In this document: one piece after another, positions 17,894 through 27,408 of the stretch
Position numbering within the stretch: the first letter of the stretch is position 1
Layout of the letters: every line of letters begins with the position of its first letter
Assembly (NCBI RefSeq): GCF_030908545.1
Contig: NZ_CP133083.1
Location: 1,054,001 to 1,118,000 of the forward strand
DNA from: Nitrosomonas sp. sh817
Lineage (GTDB): Bacteria > Pseudomonadota > Gammaproteobacteria > Burkholderiales > Nitrosomonadaceae
Direction: 5' to 3'
DNA length: 64,000 bases
Program-made: the position numbers and the translations under genes
Notes under the pieces: generated by a model
Databases searched by the model: none
The model's input: the letters and a program-made list of their open reading frames with translations, nothing else
What the model was told of the DNA's origin: nothing

Positions 17894-19693
17894 TTATAAG
17901 GTTTTCAAGTATTCAATGATGGCAAATGCGCCTTCCTTATCGTTCGACCAATTAAGGCGGTAGGTTTTTTTGCCTTCCACGATGTCTTTATCATGTCCTT
18001 TATTGCTCAGCGCCGGGATGGCATTAGCCTGGAACGGATAGCCTTCTGGCTGCATGGCGGTTTGTTGCGGTTCCCAGGCAAAGCCGAGCAGTTTTGCATC
18101 GTAATCGAGACGGCTTTTGACAAAGCTGGCCGGGCGTTCGTCCGGCACCAGCAGATGGTAGACCGTCGGTACCGTGCCGTTGTGCAAATACGGCGCTTGC
18201 GCCCATACGCCGCTCAACGGCCGGGCGTTGTAGCCGTGGTGTTCGTTGTTCGGCGACATCAGCAAATCTTTTTTGCCGGCCATCGAAACGCCGTCGAATT
18301 CGGCGCAGGGTTTGACATCCTTGCCTTCTAACTGCACCGTGGTGTCGGGCGAACAACTGTCATACAACTCCTTGCGCGCCGCATAGTTCAGCAGCGCGCC
18401 GACTACATAAGCGCGTTTCATGCTGGTGCCGAGGTTGTCATAAACTTTCCCGTTTTTCGGCTGGTGGCAATCGGCGCAGTGTTCGGCGAATAAGGCTTGT
18501 CCCTTCTTAGCAAGTGCAACGTCAACCGCGAACGGATACGGGCTTGCCGGTAAACCGTTAAGCAGCTCTGAGGCGAAAGCCGCGACGCGCACATCGGTTT
18601 GCTCCAGCCCGAGCGTTAGCATGGCAATCAGATTGCGGTACACCGGAATCGGTACGTTGCCGTTCCATTGCCCGCCGCCGTTGATCAGCCGCTTATGGTT
18701 TTCATCCCAACTGGCGCGGCGCTTGTCCTGCTCCCATACCGACATGAAATCGGTAATGCCGGGTTCCGGCGGCAGTGAAAGTCCGGCAAACCATTTTAGA
18801 ATCGGGCTCTTGCGTGCACCGATATAACCGTTGACCGCGCTCAACCCGGTGGCGTCGGCCATGCCGGGAAAGCCGGCCAGCATCGATTGCTCGAAGCCGG
18901 CATAGTTTTTAGCGATCAAGGCTCCGAAACCGTCGTATTCGGCTTCGACGCGCTGCGCGAATTGCTTGATCGTTTGCTCGGCATTTTTCTTGAACAAGGC
19001 GATCTGGGCAGCTTCATAATTCGCATCAAAATGCCGGGTGGCGGATTGGAAGTTGTTGTAAAAATAATGCGGATTCTGTTGATGCACTTCATCCAAAGCC
19101 GCCAGCAGTTTTTGCGTCAGTGCTTGATATTTGTCGTCGCCGGTTTTGCCGCCGTAAGCTTGTTGCAAGGTTTGGTAGAGCTTGACGCGGAATGACACGA
19201 TGTTGAAAGTGGTATTCACGCCGCCGTCGAGATAATCGATCTGACCGTTTTCCAGCCGCACCCGGCCGATATGACAAGCGCCGCAGGTAAACGACGCGTA
19301 GTCGATATTGCTGTTGGCATCGACACGCGATAAGCCGCTAAAGCCGATACCGCGCGCAACCGGATACGCGGGTTGCCGCTCGTCGATGAACAAGCCTACC
19401 GCGTCGAGAAAGTTTTCAGCGCTGCCCCAGAGCTCCGGCGCTAGCTTCGGTATGAGTTTCAACGCGATATAAGGGATGCCATCGGTTTCGCTGAACGCAA
19501 AATTGCCGAACCAGTCGTACGCAACCTGGTGCGATTGCAGATAAGCCGATTTTTCCTGAGTTTTGTCGCGGAATGCTTGCACCCAATCGTCCGGAACGGC
19601 TTTTACATACGCGGGCGGCGGCGGTGCTTCCAGGGGATGGGAAATACAGGCGGATAAGATAAGGGCGGACAAAGCAACGCAGGCGATTTTCAT
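17894..19693 (-). CDS. Dihaem c-type cytochrome lipoprotein (RoxA/MauG-like)
   Basis: 599 residues. The N-terminus is a lipoprotein signal (ALILSAC, Cys16). Two haem-c motifs are present: CGACH at 137-141 and CADCH at 406-410. The C-terminal half has GVWAQAPYLHNGTVPTVYHL, the conserved motif of the MauG/cytochrome c peroxidase superfamily and of rubber oxygenases RoxA/RoxB. Length and two-haem spacing fit the RoxA branch better than the shorter peroxidases. It would act at the outer membrane or periplasm. Substrate unknown; the gene is alone, with no mau genes. A MITE-like repeat lies 60 bases upstream of its start. Confidence 0.82.
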   Translation of the reverse strand: MKIACVALSALILSACISHPLEAPPPPAYVKAVPDDWVQAFRDKTQEKSAYLQSHQVAYDWFGNFAFSETDGIPYIALKLIPKLAPELWGSAENFLDAVGLFIDERQPAYPVARGIGFSGLSRVDANSNIDYASFTCGACHIGRVRLENGQIDYLDGGVNTTFNIVSFRVKLYQTLQQAYGGKTGDDKYQALTQKLLAALDEVHQQNPHYFYNNFQSATRHFDANYEAAQIALFKKNAEQTIKQFAQRVEAEYDGFGALIAKNYAGFEQSMLAGFPGMADATGLSAVNGYIGARKSPILKWFAGLSLPPEPGITDFMSVWEQDKRRASWDENHKRLINGGGQWNGNVPIPVYRNLIAMLTLGLEQTDVRVAAFASELLNGLPASPYPFAVDVALAKKGQALFAEHCADCHQPKNGKVYDNLGTSMKRAYVVGALLNYAARKELYDSCSPDTTVQLEGKDVKPCAEFDGVSMAGKKDLLMSPNNEHHGYNARPLSGVWAQAPYLHNGTVPTVYHLLVPDERPASFVKSRLDYDAKLLGFAWEPQQTAMQPEGYPFQANAIPALSNKGHDKDIVEGKKTYRLNWSNDKEGAFAIIEYLKTL

Positions 19694-19754
19694 AGCTTTC
19701 CTTTATTGATGGGATCGTTGAGGTAATGCAAATGATCGGATTGACGCTGTTTAT

Positions 19755-19894
19755 CAGGCCGTTGAAGAGCTATCTGCGTTGCCGCTACGGTGTTAAAAAC
19801 AAGCTCAAAATGCTCATTTATACCGCATAAACTGCGCCTTTCCGCCTGTTTTTGCCTTGTATCGGCTGCCTCGAAAACGTTTTTCAACCGCCTG
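19755..19894 (+). repeat. MITE-like dispersed repeat, copy 2
   Basis: 140 bp, nearly identical to and in the same orientation as the 10977-11116 core. Inverted repeats are CAGGCCGTTGAAGAGC and (opposite strand) CAGGCGGTTGAAAAAC. It lies just upstream of the dihaem cytochrome gene. Confidence 0.8.
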
Positions 19895-19963
19895 TTACGG
19901 AAGAAATTGTAGCACAGCGACGATTTGCGCCCTATTGATCGCAACGTTGCGGTAAAGCGCCAA

Positions 19964-19990
19964 AACAAAAACCCGCCGAAGCGGGTCTTT
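19964..19990 (-). terminator. Rho-independent terminator of the PEP-CTERM gene
   Basis: On the minus strand: ACCCGC, loop TTCG, GCGGGT, then TTTTGTTTT. A perfect 6-bp stem with a stable tetraloop and T tract, 30 bases after the stop at 20016. Confidence 0.85.
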
Positions 19991-20015
19991 ATTTGGCTAC
20001 TTCGAGTTGATCAGC

Positions 20016-20708
20016 TTAAACCGTTAAACCGATCGGTTTGGTATTGCGGCGGTAGGTGAAGCTCAATAATGCCAATCCGGCGAGCAGCATCAAATACGTT
20101 TCAGGTTCCGGGACCGGCAAAGCAACCGTTTCTATCCTCGGCGGCATAAACATTACCGGCTCGGTCAAGTCGGTCAGTTTCAGGTAATCGATGCCATAAA
20201 AATCACTGGAATTGTTGCGGTCGATGGTGATAATCAGCTCACCGGTAGCATTGATCGAATTAAGCACCGCATCGTTCAGCACGAAAGAGTGAACCGCAGT
20301 TTTTGTGTAACCATCGTCGAATGCGAAGTCCTGAGAAATACCGTTAAACGCCGCGGCAACGGCGCCAAATTCGGAAGCCTGAAAATCCGCCAAATCGATT
20401 TCCAGTTTACCGGATGCCCAGTGCGTGCCTAATCCGCTGAAATGGAATGTGGCGACGGTTTCCAATCCATGCGGGCTAAAACCTGGGTGCGTGGTGCTGT
20501 AGGTATCGGTATATTGCGCGCCGTCCGTCGCAAGTTTTTCCGTGGCGCTGCGGCCATCATGATCGGCGCTGAAGCCGTCAAAGGTGTGCGAGCAGTTATC
20601 GCAAACAGCCGCACCGTAACCGTCGTTATCACCGATTTGATAAATAGCCGCCGCAGTAGCGGGACCGCTGGTTAAAGCGAGTAAAGCAAGTATCGATACG
20701 ATACGCAT
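20016..20708 (-). CDS. PEP-CTERM sorted protein
   Basis: 230 residues with signal peptide (MRIVSILALLALTSGPATAA), a beta-rich Gly/Asp/Phe middle and a C-terminal sorting tail: VPEPETYLMLLAGLALLSF followed by basic YRRN. The VPEP motif, hydrophobic helix and Arg cluster are the substrate signal for exosortases; XrtB at 54592 is the likely processor. Such proteins are cleaved and released or attached in the extracellular matrix. GGAG lies 8 bases upstream of the start and a terminator follows, so it is monocistronic. Confidence 0.9.
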   Translation of the reverse strand: MRIVSILALLALTSGPATAAAIYQIGDNDGYGAAVCDNCSHTFDGFSADHDGRSATEKLATDGAQYTDTYSTTHPGFSPHGLETVATFHFSGLGTHWASGKLEIDLADFQASEFGAVAAAFNGISQDFAFDDGYTKTAVHSFVLNDAVLNSINATGELIITIDRNNSSDFYGIDYLKLTDLTEPVMFMPPRIETVALPVPEPETYLMLLAGLALLSFTYRRNTKPIGLTV

Positions 20709-21061
20709 AATGAAATCTCCAATAAGACATATAGATATTTTTATTTCACCGGCCCGGCGGGTGACTGGTTTCTGCCATAATGTCTTCCAAGGCGTTGCAT
20801 TGACCAGTTACACAAAGGGCGGTGAAATTGCCTTTTACAGCTTTAATAAATCGTGTTGCTTTGCTGCTTATTGTTATGAATGCTGTCTAAAAAATGGATG
20901 CTTAAACAGTTGTGTGTACGATATGCTGAAAGCGGACTTGGTGGAATGGGAAATTATTCCTTTTTTTACTAGTACTTAGTTACTATCGTTTAAGTAAAAT
21001 AGCAGGACACGCGCCAGTGCGAATGTCCTGGAAATCAAGCTGACACAATTCTCTGATTGTC
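20709..21061. other. Intergenic region between divergent genes
   Basis: A 353-bp AT-rich gap between the PEP-CTERM gene and the peptidase pair. No gene, hairpin or sigma-54-type element was recognised by eye; it presumably carries both promoters. Confidence 0.5.
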
Positions 21062-22591
21062 ATGATGCGTTTGCTGCTGCAAAAAATATTTATCGTTATT
21101 ACAGCCACTTACAGTGTCTTGTGCGCCGGGCAGGTTGTCCCGCTGCAAACGCCGCTGGAAGCGGCGCGCTATGCCAGAATCAGCACGTCGAGTGAAATAA
21201 GCGGTTATCTTCATGCGCTGGCCGGACGGTATCCGATGCTGACGCGCGTGGAATTGGCCGGCAACAGCGTTCAAAACCGTCCGATCGAAGTGATCCGGTT
21301 TTCCGCGCCGCGCCGTGACCATACCGTAAAGCGGCTAACGGTCATGATCGCCGGTTCGCAACACGGCGCCGCAGAACCTGCGGGGGGTGAAGCGATGCTG
21401 ATGATCGCAAGGGAGCTGGCGGACGGATATCTGCGGCCGTTGCTGGAGGAAATGGATGTGATTTTGCTGCCCAATGCCAATCCCGACGGGCGTGATTTGG
21501 GGCGGCGGTCGAATGCCAACCGCGTCAATATCAACACCGATTTCGTATTGCTTACGCAACCTGAAACCCGCGCGCTGAAGGAAGCGGTGGAACGGTATGC
21601 GCCGCACGTATTGCTCGATTCGCATGAATCGGCGGTATTAAAGCGCGAATCGCTCGCCAAGGACGGCTATTTGACCGATTTCGACGCGCAATTCGAAATC
21701 AGTAACAATCCGGCGGTACCCGCGGCGCTGCGGGATTATGCCTTGAATATTTTCTTGTCGGCGTTAACCGCCCGGGTATCGGATGGCGGACTACCGGCGC
21801 GCCGCTACATCGGGGAGATCACCAGTATCCAACAGCCGGTCACCAATGGCGGATTGACATTGCGCAATTTCCGCAATGCCGCCGCCATGACCGGCGTGTT
21901 GTCGCTGCTGGTCGAAACCAAGCTGGATTCGCGCGAAGCAGTGCATCCGACGTACCGCAATATCGCGCAGCGGGTGGCGCGGCAGCTGTTATGTTTGCAT
22001 TCGCTGCTGACGCTGGCGCATGAGCGGCGCGCCGAAATTCTGGCGCAGACGGCACTGGCGCGCGCTATGCTGCATCAGGAGCCGTTAACGTTATACGCCG
22101 GTTATGCGCTGAATCCAGCGCAACCGCAAAAATCGATTGTAATGCGGCGGCTGGATACCGGAGAACTCGAGCCGCGAGTGTTTCCCGATCATCGCCTGCA
22201 GATCAATGCCGATGCGGCCGCTTTTCCGCGAATGCTGGTGATTACCCGTCATCAAGATGTCATCCGTTCAGTGCTTGAGCGTCATCGCATCGATTACCGC
22301 CGCTTGCTGCATCCGTCGGAGCAGCAAGTGACTGCAATGCGTGTCAATGTACCTGCCAATAGCCTGGTGCGTGCCGGGTTGCTGGCGGAGATGCAAAAGA
22401 CTTTGACGATTGATCGCGGCAGCCTGCTCATCGACTTGCTTCAGCCAAACGGACGTACCGCCGCATTGCTGCTGGATCCACGTTCAATCAGCAGTATTTT
22501 TCGTTATCCCGAATACGCAGGATTGGTGGAACCGGAAGAAGAATTTTTTATTTACCGCACCTTCGAGGAAGTTCTGGTAAGTCAGCCATGA
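21062..22591 (+). CDS. M14-like zinc carboxypeptidase, first of a pair
   Basis: 509 residues with a signal peptide (about 1-22). M14 landmarks in order: MIAGSQHGAAEPAGGE (His101, Glu105), LPNANPDGRD, VNINTDFVLL and LLDSHESAVLKR (His188). The zinc motif is H-x3-E instead of the usual H-x2-E, the same in the paralog next door. The C-terminal third (about 340-509) is an extra domain of unknown role. It would hydrolyse peptides or amides in the periplasm. Its stop overlaps the next start (ATGA), so the two are translationally coupled. Confidence 0.82.
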   Translation: MMRLLLQKIFIVITATYSVLCAGQVVPLQTPLEAARYARISTSSEISGYLHALAGRYPMLTRVELAGNSVQNRPIEVIRFSAPRRDHTVKRLTVMIAGSQHGAAEPAGGEAMLMIARELADGYLRPLLEEMDVILLPNANPDGRDLGRRSNANRVNINTDFVLLTQPETRALKEAVERYAPHVLLDSHESAVLKRESLAKDGYLTDFDAQFEISNNPAVPAALRDYALNIFLSALTARVSDGGLPARRYIGEITSIQQPVTNGGLTLRNFRNAAAMTGVLSLLVETKLDSREAVHPTYRNIAQRVARQLLCLHSLLTLAHERRAEILAQTALARAMLHQEPLTLYAGYALNPAQPQKSIVMRRLDTGELEPRVFPDHRLQINADAAAFPRMLVITRHQDVIRSVLERHRIDYRRLLHPSEQQVTAMRVNVPANSLVRAGLLAEMQKTLTIDRGSLLIDLLQPNGRTAALLLDPRSISSIFRYPEYAGLVEPEEEFFIYRTFEEVLVSQP

Positions 22592-24039
22592 AGTGGATTA
22601 AAACACCGTTGGAGCAAAACGGTTTCCAACGCTATTCGAGTTCGGATGAGATTGCCGGTTTTTTGCATACGCTAGCCGCAACTGCCGGGCGTTTTGCCCG
22701 GCTCGATCGCATCGGTTATTCAGCGCATGGCCGGGAGATTCTCGCTGTGTGTTGCAGCGCTCATTCCGAAAATCCGGGCATGGCTTTGCAGAAATTACGG
22801 GTCATGCTGGTCGGTTCGCAACACGGCGCTTCGGAAGCGGCTGGTTGCGAAGCCCTGTTGCATTTGGCGCGAGCCATACTCACGGGCGAATTGCAGCATC
22901 TGCTGGAGAAATTTGAATTCATCATTATTCCGAACGCCAACCCGGATGGCCGCGAGCGGGATTCCAGCAAGAACGGCAACGACGTCAACATCAATCGCGA
23001 TTTTGTTTTGTTGTCGCAACCCGAGAGCTGCGCGTTGGATACTGCGGTGTTGCGCTATCAGCCTGCGGTGGTGCTGGATATGCATGAATCCGCCGTGTTG
23101 AAGCGCAAAACCCTCGGAGTCGAAGGTTATCTGACCGATTTCGAGGCGCAATTCGACATCGCAAGTCATCCGGCAATTTCAGAAAATTTGCAAAACTATG
23201 CCGAATCACAACTGCTGCCGGCATTGATCGCAGCGGTTGAGACACGCGGCCTGCGCGCCCAGCGTTACATCCGCGAGATCACTTCAACGAAGCAACCGGT
23301 CACGCATGGCGATCTGACGATGCGCATCTTCCGTAACAAAGCCGGATTGCGAGGCGCGTTGGCTATTTTGCTGGAAACACCGATGGAGCCGAAAGCCGAT
23401 CATCATCCGACATTTCGCAATATTGCGGTTCGAATGGAGAAGCAATGGTGTTGCTTGCAAGCGTTGTTACAGGTATTGCAGTCGCAACAACCGGCGATTC
23501 TGTCAGCCGTCGCGCGCGCAACGCAGCTTCCGCCGCAGGGGAATATAGCGCTCAACGGTTTTTACGTGCCCAGAAACGAATCGCCGGTAACACGGATCAA
23601 TCTGCGCCGGCGCGATACGCGCGAGATCGAATCCATCGAGTTTGCCGATCATCGCGCCATTGCGGCGCACGATTTTTTGCAGTTGCCCAAGGCATATATC
23701 GTGCAAGCGCACACTGACGTTTTCGCGGAGTTGTTCGAACGGCATCGCATCCCGTTCGATACGGTTACGGAACCGTTCGAGGCGGTCCTGGAAAGCGATG
23801 TTTTCGCGTACGGCGATTCCTCGGAACGCATCCTCCGGGTACTGGATACATCCCGCGATCGTGCCGTGGTCATGCCCGGTCATCTGTATGTCCCATTACT
23901 GCCGGATACCGCACGGCTGCTGCCGCTATTGCTGGATCCGCGCTCCAGCAGCAGCGTATTCCAGTATCCGCAATTCACGCAACTGATTACCGTGCATCAG
24001 CCGTTTTTCATTGCGCGGACACCGGATCAAGACCGGTAA
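22588..24039 (+). CDS. M14-like zinc carboxypeptidase, second of a pair
   Basis: 483 residues, a clear paralog of the preceding gene along its whole length: MLVGSQHGASEAAGCEAL, IPNANPDGRERD, VNINRDFVLL, LDMHESAVLKRK and the C-terminal LLDPRSSSSVFQYPQF against LLDPRSISSIFRYPEY. It has no signal peptide, so one copy would be exported and one cytoplasmic, a division of labour worth noting. Arose by tandem duplication. Confidence 0.82.
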   Translation: MKWIKTPLEQNGFQRYSSSDEIAGFLHTLAATAGRFARLDRIGYSAHGREILAVCCSAHSENPGMALQKLRVMLVGSQHGASEAAGCEALLHLARAILTGELQHLLEKFEFIIIPNANPDGRERDSSKNGNDVNINRDFVLLSQPESCALDTAVLRYQPAVVLDMHESAVLKRKTLGVEGYLTDFEAQFDIASHPAISENLQNYAESQLLPALIAAVETRGLRAQRYIREITSTKQPVTHGDLTMRIFRNKAGLRGALAILLETPMEPKADHHPTFRNIAVRMEKQWCCLQALLQVLQSQQPAILSAVARATQLPPQGNIALNGFYVPRNESPVTRINLRRRDTREIESIEFADHRAIAAHDFLQLPKAYIVQAHTDVFAELFERHRIPFDTVTEPFEAVLESDVFAYGDSSERILRVLDTSRDRAVVMPGHLYVPLLPDTARLLPLLLDPRSSSSVFQYPQFTQLITVHQPFFIARTPDQDR

Positions 24040-24065
24040 GTCTATGCGGTAAATCTGATCGGCAG

Positions 24066-24081
24066 TGTGACAAAAGTCACA
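24066..24081 (+). promoter_or_regulatory. CRP/FNR-family operator-like palindrome
   Basis: TGTGACAAAAGTCACA matches TGTGA-N6-TCACA exactly at all ten consensus positions. It is 75 bases upstream of the gene at 24156 and 27 bases after the peptidase stop, a sensible promoter position. Confidence 0.5.
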
Positions 24082-24155
24082 TTAAGCCGGTCGGCATGAC
24101 GATAAACTTTAAGCCTCGTTCATTATCCGGAACTGGCAGGTCGGCCTAATAAATC

Positions 24156-24527
24156 ATGAATTACCGATCAATCATGAGAAAACTCAGACTCTTACTCATC
24201 GGTGAAACAATACGGAAAAACAACCGCTATGCCACGGCAACTGTGGCTGTCAGCGCGGGATATATCTACCGGAAGACCGGTGAAACCATCAACAAGCACC
24301 TAGGGACTGTCGAAACCGATACCAATGGCTATGTATCGTTTGACCTGTTCAGCGCATTGCCTGACGAGCAAGAAATCGAATTACGCCATTTGTGGCTTGA
24401 GCTTGCCGGAGATTGCGAGGGTAAACGGGATATTCTGTACGAATACCGCGCAGCGCAGACTACCAATTTGCTGCTCATTCATGTTCCTGAATCGATTTGG
24501 CATTCACCCTCCGTGCTGGAGGCATAA
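24156..24527 (+). CDS. Hypothetical protein, 123 residues
   Basis: Starts MNYRSIMRKLRLLLIG; a second in-frame Met at residue 7 is possible. No signal peptide or domain is recognised. The region at about 40-75 (TGETINKHLGTVETDTNGYV) alternates like a small beta-sandwich. Preceded by a perfect CRP-type palindrome. No neighbour suggests a role. Confidence 0.55.
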   Translation: MNYRSIMRKLRLLLIGETIRKNNRYATATVAVSAGYIYRKTGETINKHLGTVETDTNGYVSFDLFSALPDEQEIELRHLWLELAGDCEGKRDILYEYRAAQTTNLLLIHVPESIWHSPSVLEA

Positions 24528-24611
24528 GCCGGAAAAAAACGATGGAAAAGCGGTTGGAAGAAAAGCGCCTGGATTTGATAGAATAAGCGCACTATCGATG
24601 AGGTGCGCATG

Positions 24612-24944
24612 ATGAAAAATAAATTGTTTTTGATGGTTACAGTGTTACTGGCATTCTCGCTGACTGCTTGCGCCTGGGTAAAAGTAACGGGAAAAGGCGA
24701 GGGCGTGCGTGTGCTGCAATCCGCTCAATCGCTCGAATCTTGCAAGAAGCTGGGCAATGCGAATTCCAAGGTGATCAGCCAGTTCATTTTTGACCGAGAC
24801 GCCGAGAAAGTTGCCGGTGAGCTCGCCGATCTGGCGCGCAACGAAGCCGCGTTAATGGGTGGCGATACGATCGTTCCGGTTTCGAAAGTCATCGATGGCC
24901 GCCGCAGTTTTGCCGTGTATCAATGCTTTCAGCCTGCCCGGTAG
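24612..24944 (+). CDS. DUF4156-type lipoprotein
   Basis: 110 residues from the ATG at 24612 (AGGTG 6 bases upstream; the ATG at 24609 is closer than usual). Lipobox LTAC at Cys20, then VKVTGKGEGVRVLQSAQSLE and ESCKKLGNANSKV, a pattern shared with DUF4156 and related small outer-membrane lipoproteins; two further Cys (about 45 and 106) may form a disulphide. Function unknown. Confidence 0.75.
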   Translation: MKNKLFLMVTVLLAFSLTACAWVKVTGKGEGVRVLQSAQSLESCKKLGNANSKVISQFIFDRDAEKVAGELADLARNEAALMGGDTIVPVSKVIDGRRSFAVYQCFQPAR

Positions 24945-25012
24945 CCGCCTGCATTCCCGGTGAGACGGCAGGCTCGCAATCGTAAGCGGCTGGTCAGGCA
25001 GTATGTTGCTGG

Positions 25013-25294
25013 CTAGTCGTCGCGTTGGGTGACTTCCACCAAGTGATAGCCAAACTGTGTTTTGACCGGTCCTTGCACTTCGCCGACCGGTGCGCTGAAG
25101 ACCACGGTATCGAACTCCTTGACCATTTGCCCGCGGCCGAATTCGCCCAATTCGCCGCCTTGTTTGCCCGATGGGCATAGCGAATGCTGTTGCGCCAATG
25201 CGCCAAAATCAGCGCCATTTTCGATTTCCGCTTTCAGGCTGTTACATTGCTCTTCGGTTTTTACCAGAATATGACGGGCGCTGGCTCGTGCCAT
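25013..25294 (-). CDS. ppiC: Parvulin-type peptidyl-prolyl cis-trans isomerase
   Basis: 93 residues, a single parvulin domain of the PpiC type: [32 protein letters not shown] and [14 protein letters not shown], including the catalytic His pair and Cys. It speeds proline isomerisation in protein folding in the cytoplasm. Start at 25294, preceded by AAGGAGA; a longer frame to 25441 has no ribosome-binding site. It lies downstream of metY with a 163-base gap. Confidence 0.93.
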   Translation of the reverse strand: MARASARHILVKTEEQCNSLKAEIENGADFGALAQQHSLCPSGKQGGELGEFGRGQMVKEFDTVVFSAPVGEVQGPVKTQFGYHLVEVTQRDD

Positions 25295-25457
25295 AGGTGC
25301 TCTCCTTAAATGTTGTGATGCAGAAAATGATGTTGACGGCTGGTTACCATCACACCGTTTGGAATGGATGGCAAGCGCAGCGCTAGGAAAGGCGGAATGT
25401 AACACAGAGCGCCGCCGCATTGCAGCTTTTTCTTTCAGCAACCGGCCGGGCGCTGGC

Positions 25458-26732
25458 TTACGAAGCTGCTGCCAACGCTTGCTGCAAATCTTCCAAAATA
25501 TCGTCGATGTGTTCGATGCCGATGCACAGCCGGATCATGTCGGCTGTCACGCCCGCAGCGGCGAGTTCGGGGCCAGTGAGCTGGCGGTGCGTGGTCGACG
25601 CCGGGTGCGCCGCCAGCGATTTGGCATCGCCGATATTGACCAGGCGCTTGAATAATTTCAGCGCATCGTAGAATTTCACCCCGGCATCGAAACCGCCTTT
25701 GATGCCGAACGCCAGCAATGCCGATGGCCGTCCTTTCATGTATTTCTGCGCCAATGGATAATATTCCGACGACGGCAGTCCGGCATACTTGACCCACGCC
25801 ACGCGCGGATGTTTATCCAGATAATGCGCAACGTTGAGCGCGTTCTCGGTATGCCGTTCCATGCGCAGCGACAAAGTTTCGATGCCTTGCAGGAAAAAGA
25901 ATGCGTTCATCGGCGACATCGCCGAGCCGGTATTGCGCAACGCAACGGTCCGTACCCGTCCGATATAAGCCGCCGGACCCAATGCTTCGGTATAAATGAC
26001 ACCGTGATATGCCGGTTCCGGATTATTCAGCATCGGAAAACGCTGGGCATGTTCGACCCATGGAAACTTGCCGGAATCGACGATGATGCCGCCGATCGAA
26101 GTGCCGTGCCCGCCCATGTATTTGGTCAGCGAATGCACCACGATATCCGCGCCGTATTCGATCGGCTTCATCAGCACCGGTGTCGGCACGGTGTTGTCAA
26201 CGATAACCGGAATGCCGTGGCCGTGCGCCATCCGCGCGATGGCTTCGAGATCCGGGATATTGCCCGCCGGATTGCCGAGCGTTTCGCAGTAAACCGCAAC
26301 AGTTTTATCGTCGATCAACGGCTCCATGCTAGCGGCCCGGTCATCTTTGGCGAAGCGCACGTCGATGCCGAGTTTCGGCAGCATGTGCGCAAACAATGTA
26401 TAGGTGCCGCCGTACAGCATCGGCACGCTGACGATGTTATTGCCGGCTTCGGCGATATTGATAATCGAATAATGAATCGCCGCTTGCCCGGAACTCAGCG
26501 CCAGCGCCGCCACGCCGCCTTCGAGCGCGGCAACCCGTTGCTCCAGCACGTCGTTGGTCGGATTCATGATGCGGGTGTAAATGTTGCCGGGTACCGCCAG
26601 ATTGAACAAATCCGCGCCATGCTGCGCATTGTCGAATTCGTACGCCACGGTTTGATAGATGGGCACCGCAACGGCTTTAGTCGTCGGATCGGTTTGATAA
26701 CCGCTGTGGATCGCGATGGTTTCGTCTTTCAT
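25458..26732 (-). CDS. metY: O-acetylhomoserine sulfhydrylase
   Basis: 424 residues, a PLP enzyme of the Cys/Met metabolism family that makes homocysteine from O-acetylhomoserine and sulfide. Visible: substrate loop [23 protein letters not shown] phosphate-binding [27 protein letters not shown] and the PLP lysine in [11 protein letters not shown]. The length of about 424 and the inserted region after the lysine ([18 protein letters not shown]) separate it from the shorter MetB/MetZ enzymes. Single gene, divergent from the small lipoprotein at 27018. Confidence 0.95.
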   Translation of the reverse strand: MKDETIAIHSGYQTDPTTKAVAVPIYQTVAYEFDNAQHGADLFNLAVPGNIYTRIMNPTNDVLEQRVAALEGGVAALALSSGQAAIHYSIINIAEAGNNIVSVPMLYGGTYTLFAHMLPKLGIDVRFAKDDRAASMEPLIDDKTVAVYCETLGNPAGNIPDLEAIARMAHGHGIPVIVDNTVPTPVLMKPIEYGADIVVHSLTKYMGGHGTSIGGIIVDSGKFPWVEHAQRFPMLNNPEPAYHGVIYTEALGPAAYIGRVRTVALRNTGSAMSPMNAFFFLQGIETLSLRMERHTENALNVAHYLDKHPRVAWVKYAGLPSSEYYPLAQKYMKGRPSALLAFGIKGGFDAGVKFYDALKLFKRLVNIGDAKSLAAHPASTTHRQLTGPELAAAGVTADMIRLCIGIEHIDDILEDLQQALAAAS

Positions 26733-27017
26733 GGGTGAGTCCTTTCAGAAAAAATGCCAGGCAATGCTGCGAGAGCAGGTCCGGAGGTTTTCAGGGCATC
26801 GGTCAACCGCGTTTCTCCGGCTTGTCGCTGTCTTTTACCGCGTTACAGCGGGGCCGTCAATCGGTAGTCTGGAAACGAAAGAGTCCAATATTCCTACATT
26901 CAGTCGCGATTCAGTTCAGGGGGAGCAAAATCATTCACAACATCAGAACGAGTGGGCATCGTCTGAAGGGAACAGCCAATGAATTGAACAAAAAAAGATT
27001 TTATGAGGAGAAACACC

Positions 27018-27320
27018 ATGAACACCAGAAAAATACTGATCATTGCCGCAGTCATCGGCCTGTTGCTGTTAAGCGGATGCGTGGCCACGCCATACTACGG
27101 CGGCTCGGGCTACTATCGTACCACTGCTCAAGGTTATGGTTATCAGCCTTATGCAGCTTATGGCTACAGAAGTATTCCGCGCTACGGCATGCCGAATTAC
27201 TCTATCGGCGGACGTATTCATCTCCACGGCGGCCATAAACACGGCATCGGCGGGCACCGGCATTGGGGCGGGCACAAACACTCCGGTGGTCACGGCAGAG
27301 GGCATGGAAGGCATCATTGA
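27018..27320 (+). CDS. Gly/His/Tyr-rich small lipoprotein
   Basis: 100 residues; the start at 27018 is set by GAGGAGA 8 bases upstream. Lipobox LLSGCVA, then a Tyr/Gly-rich section and a C-terminal stretch dense in His and Gly (HLHGGHKHGIGGHRHWGG and similar to the end). Such tails often bind Ni, Cu or Zn, which would suit the nearby nickel hydrogenase genes or the copper-dependent metabolism of the host, but no experiment is implied. Convergent with hoxH. Confidence 0.7.
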   Translation: MNTRKILIIAAVIGLLLLSGCVATPYYGGSGYYRTTAQGYGYQPYAAYGYRSIPRYGMPNYSIGGRIHLHGGHKHGIGGHRHWGGHKHSGGHGRGHGRHH

Positions 27321-27408
27321 TGTAGATGGGTTTCTTTATCGGATATCACTGGAAATACCGGTGGAGCTAGATTTGGCAGGTTAACGGCCTGTTAAGTCCA
27401 GTTGTTTG

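Noticed and set aside
25809-26738. 309-residue open frame on the plus strand over metY
   Set aside because: Antisense to a clearly identified conserved enzyme; its composition (His/Arg rich) is that of a shadow frame.
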